This document shows positions 36,061 to 49,180 of a DNA stretch of 64,000 bases, piece after piece. Location: the NCBI RefSeq assembly GCF_026230105.1, contig NW_026614210.1, forward strand, positions 248,001 to 312,000, read 5' to 3'. Positions within the stretch are counted from its first letter, which is position 1; the number at the start of each line of letters is the position of its first letter. The translations under genes were made by a program, and so were the position numbers. The stretch is from Diorhabda sublineata. Taxonomy: Eukaryota > Arthropoda > Insecta > Coleoptera > Chrysomelidae. The notes under the pieces were generated by a model. It was not told where the DNA came from. It saw only the letters and a list, made by a program, of their open reading frames with translations, and searched no databases.

Positions 36061-37760
36061 GTAAATTGACGATATCTCACCAAGTTAGATGCAAATTCAC
36101 TCGAATATATGATGTCTTTGGACTTAAAATGGCGGAAATAGAATTCGAAAATTTACAATCAAAACATAGTGATCATCGACCTCAATGGGCTGCGATGGAT
36201 GTAAATCGACGATATCTTACAAAGATAGATGCAAATTCACTCAAATATATAAGAAATGATGTGTTTGGACTTGAAATGGCGGAACTATATTTCTAAAATG
36301 TTCAATCAAAATATAGTGATCATCGACCTCAATAGGCTTCAATGGATGTAAATCGACGATAATTTACCATGTTAGATGCAAATTCACTCAAATATATGAT
36401 TTGTCTGGACTTAAAATGGCGGAAATAGATCTCGAAAATGTTCAATCAAAACATAGTGATCATCGACCTCAATTGGCTTAAATGGATGTAAATTGACGAT
36501 ATCTCACCAAGTTAGATGCAAATTCACTCGAATATATGAGAAATGATGTGTTTGGACTCAAAATGTCGGAAATAGATTTCGAAAATGTTTAATCAAAACA
36601 TAGTGATCATCGACCTCCATGAGCTTCATTGGATGTAAATCGACGATATCTTACCATGTTAGATGCAAATTCACTCAAATATATGATGTTTGGACTTAAA
36701 ATGTTGAAAATATATTTCGAAAATAATCAATCAAAACAGAGTGACCATCGACCTCAATCGGCTCCAATGAATGTAAATCGACGATATCTTACCATGTTAG
36801 ATGCAAATGCATTCAAATATATGATTTGTTTGGACTTAAAATGTCGGAAATAGATTTCGAGAATGTTCAATCAGAACAGAGTGACCATTGTCCTCAATTA
36901 GTTTCAATGGATGTAAATCGACGATATCTTACCAAGTTAGATGCAAATTCACTCGAATATATGATGTGTTTAGACTTAAAATGGTGGAAATAGAATTCGA
37001 AAATTTACAATCAAAACAAAGTGACCATCGACCTCAATGGGCTGCGATGGATGTAAATCGACGATATCTTACAAAGATAGATGCAAATTCACTCAAATAT
37101 ATAAGATATGATGTGTTTGGACTTGAAATGGCGGAACTATATTTCTAAAATGTTCAATCAAAATATAGTGATCATCGACCTCAATAGGCTTCAATGGATG
37201 TAAATCGACGATATTTTACCATGTTAGATGCAAATTCACTCAAATATATGATTTGTCTGGACTTAAAATGGCGAAAATAGATTTCGAAAATGTTCAATCA
37301 AAACATAGTGATCATCGACCTCAATTGGCTTAAATGGATGTAAATTGACGATATCTCACCAAGTTAGATGCAAATTCACTCGAATATATGAGAAATGATG
37401 TGTTTGGACTCAAAATGTCGGAAATAGATTTCGAAAATGTTTAATCAAAACATAGTGACCATCGACCTCCATGAGCTTCATTGGATGTAAATCGACGATA
37501 TCTTACCATGTTAGATGCAAATTCACTCAAATATATGATGTTTGGACTTAAAATGTTGAAAATATATTTCGAAAATATTCAATCAAACAGAGTGACCATC
37601 GACCTCAATCGGCTCCAATGAATGTAAATCGACGATATCTTACCATGTTAGATGCAAATGCATTCAAATATATGATTTGTTTGGACTTAAAATGTCGGAA
37701 ATAGATTTCGAGAATGTTCAATCAGAACAGAGTGACCATTGTCCTCAATTAGTTTCAATG
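36061..37760 (+). repeat. B hexamer duplication (852/851 bp)
   Basis: The shortened monomer with atatgatgtttggac then aaaatgttgaaaatat is at 36691 and 37543 (offset 852). The gtcctcaattagtttcaatg monomer is at about 36890 and 37741 (offset 851). The length fits six monomers (4 x 140 + 2 x 147 minus a 2-base deletion); the one-base difference comes from caatcaaacag in the second copy. Confidence 0.84.
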
Positions 37761-40700
37761 GATGTAAATCGACGATATCTTACCAAGTTAGATGCAAATT
37801 CACTCGAATATATGATGTGTTTAGACTTAAAATGGTGGAAATAGAATTCGAAAATTTACAATCAAAACAAAGTGACCATCGACTTCAATGGGCTGCGATG
37901 GATGTAAATCGACGATATCTTACAAAGTTAGATGCAAATTCACTTAAATATATGATTTGTCTGGACTTAAAATGGCGGAAATAGATTTCGAAAATGTTCA
38001 ATCAAAACATAGTGATCTTCGACCTCAATGGGCTTCAATGGATGTAAATAGACGATATCTTAGCAAGTTAGATGCAAATTCACTCGTATATATGATGTGT
38101 TTGGCTTAAAATGGCGGAAATATATTTCGAAAATGTTCAATCAAAACATAGTGATCATCGACCTCAATGGGCTTCATTGGATGTAAATCGACGATATCTT
38201 ACAAAGTTAGATGCAAATTCACTCAAATATATGATTTGTTTGGACTTAGAATGTCGGAAATATATTCCGAAAATGTTCAATCAAAACATAGTGATCATCG
38301 ACCTCAATGGGCTTCATTGGATGTAAATCGACGATATCTTACAAAGTTAGATGCAAATTCACTTAAATATATGATTTGTCTGGACTTAAAATGGCGGAAA
38401 TAGATTTCGAAAATGTTCAATCAAAACATAGTGATCTTCGACCTCAATGGGCTTCAATGGATGTAAATCGACGATATCTTAGCAAGTTAGATGCAAATTC
38501 ACTCGAATATATGATTTGTTTGGACTTAAAATGGTGGAAATAGAATTCGAAAATTTACAATCAAAACAAAGTGACCATCGACCTCAATAGGCTTCAATGG
38601 ATGTAAATCAAAGATATCTTACCATGTTAGATGCAAATTCACTCGAATATATGATGTGTTTGGACTTAAAATGTCGGAAATAGATTTCGAAAATGTCCAA
38701 TCAAAACATAGTGATCATAGACCTCAATTGGCTTCAATGGATGTAAATCGACGATATCTTACCAAGTAAGATGCAAATTCACTCAAATATATAAGAAATG
38801 ATGTGTTTGGACTCAAAATGTCGGAAATATATTTCGAAAATATTCAATCAAAACAGAGTGACCATCGGCCTCAATGGGCTTCAATGGAAGTAAATAGAAG
38901 ATATCTCACCAAGTAAGATGCAAATTCACTCAAATATATAAGGAATGATGTGTTTGGACTTAAAATGGCGGAAATAGATTTCTAAAATGTTCAATCAAAA
39001 CATAGTGATCATCGACCTCAATGGGCTTCATTGGATGTAAATCGACGATATCTTAGCAAGTTAGATGCAAATTCACTCAAATATATGATTTGTTTGGAAT
39101 TAAAATGGCGGAAATAGATTTCGAAAATGTTCAATTAAAACATAGTGATCATCGACCTCAATGGGCTTCATTGGATGTAAATCGACGATATCTTAGCAAG
39201 TTAGATGCAAATTCACTCGAATATATAAGAAATGATGTGTTTGGTCTCAAAATGTCGGAAATATATTTCAAAAATGTTCAATCCAAACATAGTCATCATC
39301 GACCTCAATGGGCTTCAATAGATGTGAAGTTACGATATCTTACTATGTTAGATGCAAATTCACTCAAATATATTATGTTTGGACTTAAAATGGCGGATAT
39401 ATTCAAATCAAAACAGACTGACCATCGACCTCAATGGGCTTCATTGGCTGTAAATCGACGATATCTCACCATGTTAGATTCAAATTCACTCAAATAAATG
39501 ATGTGTTTGGACTTAAAATGTCGGAAATATATTTAGAAAATATTCAATCAAAACAGAGTGACCATCGACCTCAATCGGCTTCAATGAATGTAAATCGACG
39601 ATATCTTACCATATTAGATGCAAATGCACTCAAATTTATGATGTTTTTGGACTTAAAATGGCGGGAATAGATTTCTAAAATGTTCAATCAAAACATAGTA
39701 ATCATCGACCTCAATCGGCTTCAGTGAATGTAAATCGACGATATCTTACCATATTAGATGCAAATGCACTCAAATTTATGATGTGTTTGGACTTAAAATG
39801 GCGGGAATAGATTTCGAAAATATTCAATCAAAACATAGTAATCATCGACCTCAATGGGCTTCAATGAATGTAAATCGACGATATCTTACAAAGTTAGATG
39901 CAAATTCACTCAAATATATGATTTGTCTGGACTTAAAATGGCGGAAATAGATTTCGAAATTGTTCAATCAAAACATAGTGATCTTCGACCTCAATGGGCT
40001 TCAATGGATGTAAATCGACGATATCTTAGCAAGTTAGATGCAAATTCACTCAAATATATGATTTGTTTGGACTTAAAATGGCGGAAATAGATTTCGAAAA
40101 TGTTCAATCAAAACATAGTGATCATCGACCTCAATTGGCTTAAATGGATGAGATTTGACGATATCTCACCAAGTTAGATGCGAATTCACTCGAATATATG
40201 AGAAATGATGTGTTTGGACTCAAAATGTCGGAAATAGATTTCGAAAATGTTTAATCAAAACATAGTGATCATCGACCTCCATGAGCTTCATTGGATGTAA
40301 ATCGACGATATCTTACCATGTTAGATGCAAATTCACTCAAATATATGATGTTTGGACTTAAAATGTTGAAAATATATTTCGAAAATATTCAATCAAAACA
40401 GAGTGACCATCGACCTCAATCGGCTCCAATGAATGTAAATCGACGATATCTTACCATGTTAGATGCAAATGCATTCAAATATATGATTTGTTTGGACTTA
40501 AAATGTCGGAAATAGATTTCGAGAATGTTCAATCAGAACAGAGTGACCATCGACCTCAATTAGTTTCAATGGATGTAAATCGACGATATCTTACCAAGTT
40601 AGATGCAAATTCACTCGAATATATGATGTGTTTAGACTTAAAATGGTGGAAAAAGAATTCGAAAATTTACAATCAAAACAAAGTGACCATCGACCTCAAT

Positions 40701-42770
40701 GGGCTGCGATGGATGTAAATCGACGATATCTTACAAAGTTAGATGCAAATTCACTTAAATATATGATTTGTCTGGACTTAAAATGGCGGAAATAGATTTC
40801 GAAAATGTTCAATCAAAACATAGTGATCTTCGACCTCAATGGGCTTCAATGGATGTAAATAGACGATATCTTAGCAAGTTAGATGCAAATTCACTCGTAT
40901 ATATGATGTGTTTGGACTTAAAATGGCGGAAATAGAATTCGAAAATTTACAATCAAAACATAGTGATCATCGACCTCAATGGGCTGCGATGGATGTAAAT
41001 CGACGATATCTTACAAAGATAGATGCAAATTCACTCAAATATATGATTTGTTTGGACTTAAAATGTCGGAAATATATTTCGAAAATGTTCAATCAAAACA
41101 TAGTGATCATCGACCTCAATGGGCTTCATTGGATGTAAATCGACGATATCTTACAAAGTTAGATGCAAATTCACTTAAATATATGATTTTTCTGGACTTA
41201 AAATGGCGGAAATAGATTTCGAAAATGTTCAATCAAAACATAGTGATCTTCGACCTCAATGGGCTTCAATGGATGTAAATCGACGATATCTTAGCAAGTT
41301 AGATGCAAATTCACTCAAATATATGATTTGTTTGGACTTAAAATGGTGGAAATAGAATTCGAAAATTTACAATCAAAACAAAGTGACCATCGACCTCAAT
41401 AGGCTTCAATGGATGTAAATCAAAGATATCTTACCATGTTAGATGCAAATTCACTCGAATATATGATGTGTTTGGACTTAAAATGTCGGAAATAGATTTC
41501 GAAAATGTCCAATCAAAACATAGTGATCATCGACCTCAATTGGCTTCAATGGATGTAAATCGACGATATCTTACCAAGTAAGATGCAAATTCACTCAAAT
41601 ATATAAGAAATGATGTGTTTGGACTCAAAATGTCGGAAATATATTTCGAAAATATTCAATCAAAACAGAGTGACCATCGACCTCAATGGGCTTCAATGGA
41701 AGTAAATACAAGATATCTCACCAAGTAAGATGCAAATTCACTCAAATATATAAGAAATGATGTGTTTGGACTTAAAATGGCGGAAATAGATTTCTAAAAT
41801 GTTCAATCAAAACATAGTGATCATCGACCTCAATGGGCTTCATTGGATGTAAATCGACGATATCTTAGCAAGTTAGATGCAAATTCACTCAAATATATGA
41901 TTTGTTTGGAATTAAAATGGCGGAAATAGATTTCGAAAATGTTCAATCAAAACATAGTGATCATCGACCTCAATGGGCGTCATTGGATGTAAATCGACGA
42001 TATTTTACCATGTTAGATGCAAATTCACTCAAATATATTATTTATTCGGACTTAAAATGTCGGAAATAGATTTCGAAAATGTTCAATCAAAACATAGTGA
42101 TCATCGACCTCAATGGGCTTCATTGGATGTAAATCGACGATATCTTAGCAAATTAGATGCAAATTCACTCAAATATATGATTTGTTTGGAATTAAAATGA
42201 CGGAAATAGATTTCGAAAATGTTCAATCAAAACATAGTGATCATCGACCTCAATGGGCTTCAATGAAAGTAAATCGAACATATCTCACCAAGTTAGATGC
42301 AAATTCACTCGAATATATAAGAAATGATGTGTTTGGTCTCAAAATGTCGGAAATATATTTCAAAAATGTTCAATCCAAACATAGTCATCATCGACCTCAA
42401 TGGGCTTCAATAGATGTGAAGTTACGATATCTTACTATGTTAGATGCAAATTCACTCAAATATATTATGTTTGGACTTAAAATGGCGGATATATTCGAAT
42501 CAAAACAGACTGACCATCGACCTCAATGGGCTTCATTGGCTGTAAATCGACGATATCTCACCATGTTAGATTCAAATTCACTCAAATACATGATGTGTTT
42601 GGACTTAAAATGTCGGAAATATATTTAGAAAATATTCAATCAAAACAGAGTGACCATCGACCTCAATCGGCTTCAATGAATGTAAATCGACGATATCTTA
42701 CCATATTAGATGCAAATGCACTCAAATTTATGATGTTTTTGGACTTAAAATGGCGGGAATAGATTTCGAG
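37200..42770 (+). repeat. B duplication pair, offset 2810 then 3092 bp
   Basis: Region 37.2-38.4 matches 40.0-41.2 at an offset of 2810-2812. Region 39.1-39.7 matches 42.2-42.8 at offset 3092. The change of about 281 bp equals two monomers gained in the right copy. Shared markers include cctccatgagcttcattgg and the monomer with a 12-bp deletion, ggcggatatattc. Confidence 0.82.
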
Positions 42771-45700
42771 AATGTTCAATCAAAACATAGTAATCATCGA
42801 CCTCAATCGGCTTCAGTGAATGTAAATCGACGATATCTTACCATATTAGATGCAAATGCACTCAAATTTATGATGTGTTTGGACTTAAAATGGCGAGAAT
42901 AGATTTCGAAAATATTCAATCAAAACATAGTAATCATCGACCTCAATGGGCTTCAATGAATGTAAATCGACGATATCTTACCATATTAGATGCAAATGCA
43001 CTCAAATTTATGATGTGTTGGGACTTAAAATGTCGGAAATAGATTTCGAGAATGTCCAATCAAAACATAGTGATCATCGACCTCAATGGACAGCGATGGA
43101 TGTAAATTGACGATATCTTACCAAGTTAAATGCAAATTCACTAAAATATATAAGAAATGATGTGTTTGGACTTAAAATGGCGGAAATTGATTTCTAAAAT
43201 GTTCAAACAAAACATAGTGATCATCGACCTCTATGGGCTTCATTCGATGTAACTCTACGATATCTTACTATGTTAGATGCAAATTCACTCAAATATATAA
43301 GAAATGATGTGTTTGGACTCAAAATGTCGGAAATATATTTAGAAAATATTCAATCAAAACAGAGTGACCATGGACCTCAATCGGCTTCAATGAATGTGAA
43401 TCGACGATATCTTACCATGTTAGATGCAAATTCCTCCAAATATATGATGTGTTTGGACTTAAAATGGCGGAAATAGATTTCGAAAATATTCAATCAAAAC
43501 AGAGTGACCATCGACCGCAATGGGCTTCAATGGATGTAAATCGAAGATATCTTACCAAGTTGAATGCAAATTCACTCAAATATATAAGAAATGATGTGTT
43601 TGGACTTAAAATGGCGGAAACAGATTTCTAAAATGTTCAAACAAAACATAGTGATCATCGACCTGAATGGGCTGCTATGGATGTAAATCGACGATATATT
43701 ACCAAGTTAGATGCAAATTCACTCAAATATATAAGAAATGATGTGTTTGGACTTGAAATGGCCGAAATAGATTTGGAAAATGTTCAATCAAAACATAGTG
43801 ATCATCGACCTCAATGGGCTTCATTCGATGTAAATCTACGATATCTTACCAAGTTAGATGCAAATTCACTCAAATATATATGAAATGATGTGTTTGGACT
43901 TAAAATGGCGGAAATAGATTCCTAAAATGTTCAAACAAAACATAGTGATCATCGACCTCAATGGGCTTCAATGGATGTAAATCGACGATATCTTACCATG
44001 TTAGATGCAAATTCACTCGAATATTTGATGTGTTTGGACTTAAAATGTCGGAAATAGATTTCGAGAATGTCCAATCAAAACATAGTGATCATCGACCTCG
44101 ATGGGCTTCAATGGAAGTAAATCGAAGATATCTCACCAAGTCAGATGCAAATTCACTCAAATATATAAGAAATGATGTGTTTGGACTTAAAATGGCGGAA
44201 ATAGATTTCGAAAATATTCAATCAAAACAGAGTGACCATCGACCGCAATGGGCTTCAATGGATGTAAATCGAAGATATCTTACCAAGTTAAATGCAAATT
44301 CACTCAAATATATAAGAAATGATGTGTTTGGCTCAAAATGTCGGAAATAGATTTCGAAAATGTTCAATCAAAACATAGTGATCATCGACCTCAATAGGCT
44401 TTAATGGATGTAAATCGACGATATTTTACCATGTTAGATGCAAATTCACTCAAATATATGATGTGTTTGGACTTAAAATGGCGGGAATAGATTTCGAATA
44501 TGTTCATTCCAAACATAGTCATCATCGACCTCAATGGGCTTCAATAGATGTAAAGCGACGATATCTTACCATGTTAGATGCAAATTCACTCAAATATATG
44601 ATGTGTTTGGACTTAAATTGGCGGAAATGAATTTCGAAAATGTTCAATCAAAACATAGTGATCATCGACCTCAATAGGCTTCAATGGATGTAAATCGACG
44701 ATATTTCACCATGTTAGATGCAAATTCACTCAAATATATGATGTGCTTAGACTTAGAATGGCGGAAATAGATTTCGAAAATGTTCAATCAAAACATAGTG
44801 ATCATCGACCTCAATGGGCTGCGATGGATGTAAATCGACGATATCTTACCAAGTTAGATGCAAATTCACTCGAATATATAAGAAATGATGTGTTTGGACT
44901 TAAAATGGCGGAAATAGATTCCTAGAATGTTCAAACAAAACATAGTGATCATCGACCTCAATGGGCTCCATTGGATGTAAATCGACGATATCTTACCATG
45001 TAAGATGCAAATTCACTCAAATCTATGATGTGCTTGGACTTAGAATGGCGGAAATAGATTTCGAAAATGTTCAATCAAAACATAGTGATCATCGACCTCA
45101 ATGGGCTGCGATGGATGTAAATCGACGATATCTTACCAAGTTAGATGCAAATTCACTCAAATATATAAGAAATGATGTGTTTGGACTTAAAATGGCGGAA
45201 ATAGATTCCTAATATGTTCAAACAAAACATAGTGATCATCGACCTCAATGGGCTTCAATGGATGTAAATCGACGATATCTTACCATGTTAGATGCAAATT
45301 CACTCGAATATATGATGTGTTTGGACTTAAAATGGCGGAAATAGATTTCGAAAATGTTCAATCAAAACATAGTGATCATCGACCTCAATGGGCTTCATTG
45401 GATGTAAGTCGACGATATTTCACCATGTTAGATGCAAATTCACTCAAATATATGATTTGTTTGGACTTGAAATGGCGGAAATAGATTTCGAAAATGTTCA
45501 ATCAAAACATAGTGATCTTCGACCTCAATGGGCTTCAATGGATGTAAATCGACGATATCTTAGCAAGTTAGATGCAAATTCACTCGAATATATGATGTGT
45601 ATGGACTTAAAATGGCGGAAATAGATTTCGAAAATGTTCAATCAAAACATAGTGATCATCGACCTCAATGGGCTTCATTGGATGTAAGTCGACGATATCT

Positions 45701-48700
45701 TACCATGTTAGATGCAAATTCACTCAAATATATGATGTGTTTGGACTTAAAATGGCGGGAATAGATTTCGAATATGTTCATTCCAAACATAGTCATCATC
45801 GACCTCAATGGGCTTCAATAGATGTAAAGCGACGATATCTTACCATGTTAGATGCAAATTCACTCAAATATATGATGTGTTTGGACTTAAATTGGCGGAA
45901 ATGAATTTCGAAAATGTTCAATCAAAACATAGTGATCATCGACCTCAATAGGCTTCAATGGATGTAAATCGACGATATTTTACCATGTTAGATGCAAATT
46001 CACTCAAATATATGATGTGCTTGGACTTAGAATGGCGGAAATAGATTTCGAAAATGTTCAATCAAAACATAGTGATCATCGACCTCAATGGGCTGCGATG
46101 GATGTAAATCGACGATATCTTACCAAGTTAGATGCAAATTCACTCAAATATATAAGAAATGATGTGTTTGGACTTAAAATGGCGGAAATAGATTTCGAAA
46201 ATGTTCAATCAAAACATAGTGATCTTCGACCTCAATGGGCTTCAATGGATGTAAATAGACGATATCTTAGCAAGTTAGATGCAAATTCACTCGTATATAT
46301 GATGTGTTTGGACTTAAAATGGCGGAAATAGAATTCGAAAATTTACAATCAAAACATAGTGATCATCGACCTCAATGGGCTGCGATGGATGTAAATCGAC
46401 GATATCTTACAAAGATAGATGCAAATTCACTCAAATATATGATTTGTTTGGACTTAAAATGTCGGAAATATATTTCGAAAATGTTCAATCAAAACATAGT
46501 GATCATCGACCTCAATGGGCTTCATTGGATGTAAATCGACGATATCTTACAAAGTTAGATGCAAATTCACTTGAATATATGATTTGTCTGGACTTAAAAT
46601 GGCGGAAATAGATTTCGAAAATGTTCAATCAAAACATAGTGATCTTCGACCTCAATGGGCTTCAATGGATGTAAATCGACGATATCTTAGCAAGTTAGAT
46701 GCAAATTCACTCAAATATATGATTTGTTTGGACTTAAAATGGTGGAAATAGAATTCGAAAATTTACAATCAAAACAAAGTGACCATCGACCTCAATAGGC
46801 TTCAATGGATGTAAATCAAAGATATCTTACCATGTTAGATGCAAATTCACTCGAATATATGATGTGTTTCGACTTAAAATGTCGGAAATAGATTTCGAAA
46901 ATGTCCAATCAAAACATAGTGATCATCGACCTCAATTGGCTTCAATGGATGTAAATCGACGATATCTTACCAAGTAAGATGCAAATTCACTCAAATATAT
47001 AAGAAATGATGTGTTTGGACTCAAAATGTCGGAAATATATTTCGAAATTATTCAATCAAAACAGAGTGACCATCGACCTCAATGGGCTTCAATGGAAGTA
47101 AATAGAAGATATCTCACCAAGTAAGATGCAAATTCACTCAAATATATAAGAAATGATGTGTTTGGACTTAAAATGGCGGAAATAGATTTCTAAAATGTTC
47201 AATCAAAACATAGTGATCATCGACCTCAATGGGCTTCATTGGATGTAAATCGACGATATCTTAGCAAGTTAGATGCAAATTCACTCAAATATATGATTTG
47301 TTTGGAATTAAAATGGCGGAAATAGATTTCGAAAATGTTCAATCAAAACATAGTGATCATCGACCTCAATGGGCTTCATTGGATGTAAATCGACGATATT
47401 TTACCATGTTAGATGCAAATTCACTCAAATATATTATTTATTCGGACTTAAAATGTCGGAAATAGATTTCGAAAATGTTCAATCAAAACATAGTGATCAT
47501 CGACCTCAATGGGCTTCAATGAAAGTAAATCGAAGATATCTCACCAAGTTAGATGCAAATTCACTCGAATATATAAGAAATGATGTGTTTGGTCTCAAAA
47601 TGTCGGAAATATATTTCAAAAATGTTCAATCCAAACATAGTCATCATCGACCTCAATGGGCTTCAATAGATGTGAAGTTACGATATCTTACTATGTTAGA
47701 TGCAAATTCACTCAAATATATTATGTTTGGACTTAAAATGGCGGATATATTCAAATCAAAACATAGTAATCATCGACCTCAATGGGCTTCAATGAATGTA
47801 AATCGACGATATCTCACCATGTTAGATTCAAATTCACTCAAATACATGATGTGTTTGGACTTAAAATGTCGGAAATATATTTAGAAAATATTCAATCAAA
47901 ACAGAGTGACCATCGACCTCAATCGGCTTCAATGAATGTAAATCGACGATATCTTACCATATTAGATGCAAATGCACTCAAATTTATGATGTTTTTGGAC
48001 TTAAAATGGCGGGAATAGATTTCGAGAATGTTCAATCAAAACATAGTAATCATCGACCTCAATCGGCTTCAGTGAATGTAAATCGACGATATCTTACCAT
48101 ATTAGATGCAAATGCACTCAAATTTATGATGTGTTTGGACTTAAAATGGCGGGAATAGATTTCGAAAATATTCAATCAAAACATAGTAATCATCGACCTC
48201 AATGGGCTTCAATGAATGTAAATCGACGATATCTTACCATATTAGATGCAAATGCACTCAAATTTATGATGTGTTGGGACTTAAAATGTCGGAAATAGAT
48301 TTCGAGAATGTCCAATCAAAACATAGTGATCATCGACCTCAATGGACAGCGATGGATGTAAATTGACGATATCTTACCAAGTTAAATGCAAATTCACTAA
48401 AATATATAAGAAATGATGTGTTTGGACTTAAAATGGCGGAAATTGATTTCTAAAATGTTCAAACAAAACATAGTGATCATCGACCTCTATGGGCTTCATT
48501 CGATGTAAATCTACGATATCTTACTATGTTAGATGCAAATTCACTCAAATATATAAGAAATGATGTGTTTGGACTCAAAATGTCGGAAATATATTTAGAA
48601 AATATTCAATCAAAACAGAGTGAACATGGACCTCAATCGGCTTCAATGAATGTGAATCGACAATATCTTACCATCTTAGATGCAAACTCCTTCAAATATA

Positions 48701-49180
48701 TGATGTGTTTGGATTTAAAATGGCGGAAATATATTTCGAAAATATTCAATCAAAACAGAGTGACCATGGACCTCAATCGGCTTCAATGAATGTGAATCGA
48801 AGATATCTTACCAAGTTGAATGCAAATTCACTCAAATATATAAGAAATGTTGTGTTTGGACTTAAAATGGCGGAAACAGATTTCTAAAATGTTCAAACAA
48901 AACATAGTGATCATCGATCTCAATGGGCTGCTATGGATGTAAATCGACGATATATTACCAAGTTAGATGCAAATTCACTCAAATATATAAGAAATGATGT
49001 GTTTGGACTTAAAATGGCCGAAATAGATTTCGAAAATGTTCAATCAAAACATAGTGATCATCGACCTCAATGGGCTTCAATGGATGTAAATCGAAGATAT
49101 CTTACCAAGTTGAATGCAAATTCACTCAAATATATAAGAAATGATGTGTTTGGACTTAAAATGGCGGAAACAGATTTCTA
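40870..49180 (+). repeat. B duplication pair, offset 5396 then 5256 bp
   Basis: Region 40.87-42.2 matches 46.27-47.6 at offset 5396. Region 42.5-43.9 matches 47.8-49.2 at offset 5256. The 140-bp change is one short monomer lost in the right copy, where 42182-42628 corresponds to part of 47369-47884. Markers include actcgtatatatg, aatagatgtgaagttacg and aatgcactcaaatttatg. Confidence 0.84.

Noticed and set aside
47369..47884. Longest open frame (171 codons) as a protein-coding gene
   Set aside because: It consists of 140/147-bp satellite monomers, shares its frame only because 147 is divisible by three, and near-identical monomers next to it carry stops or frame shifts. No promoter, splice or domain signal is seen.
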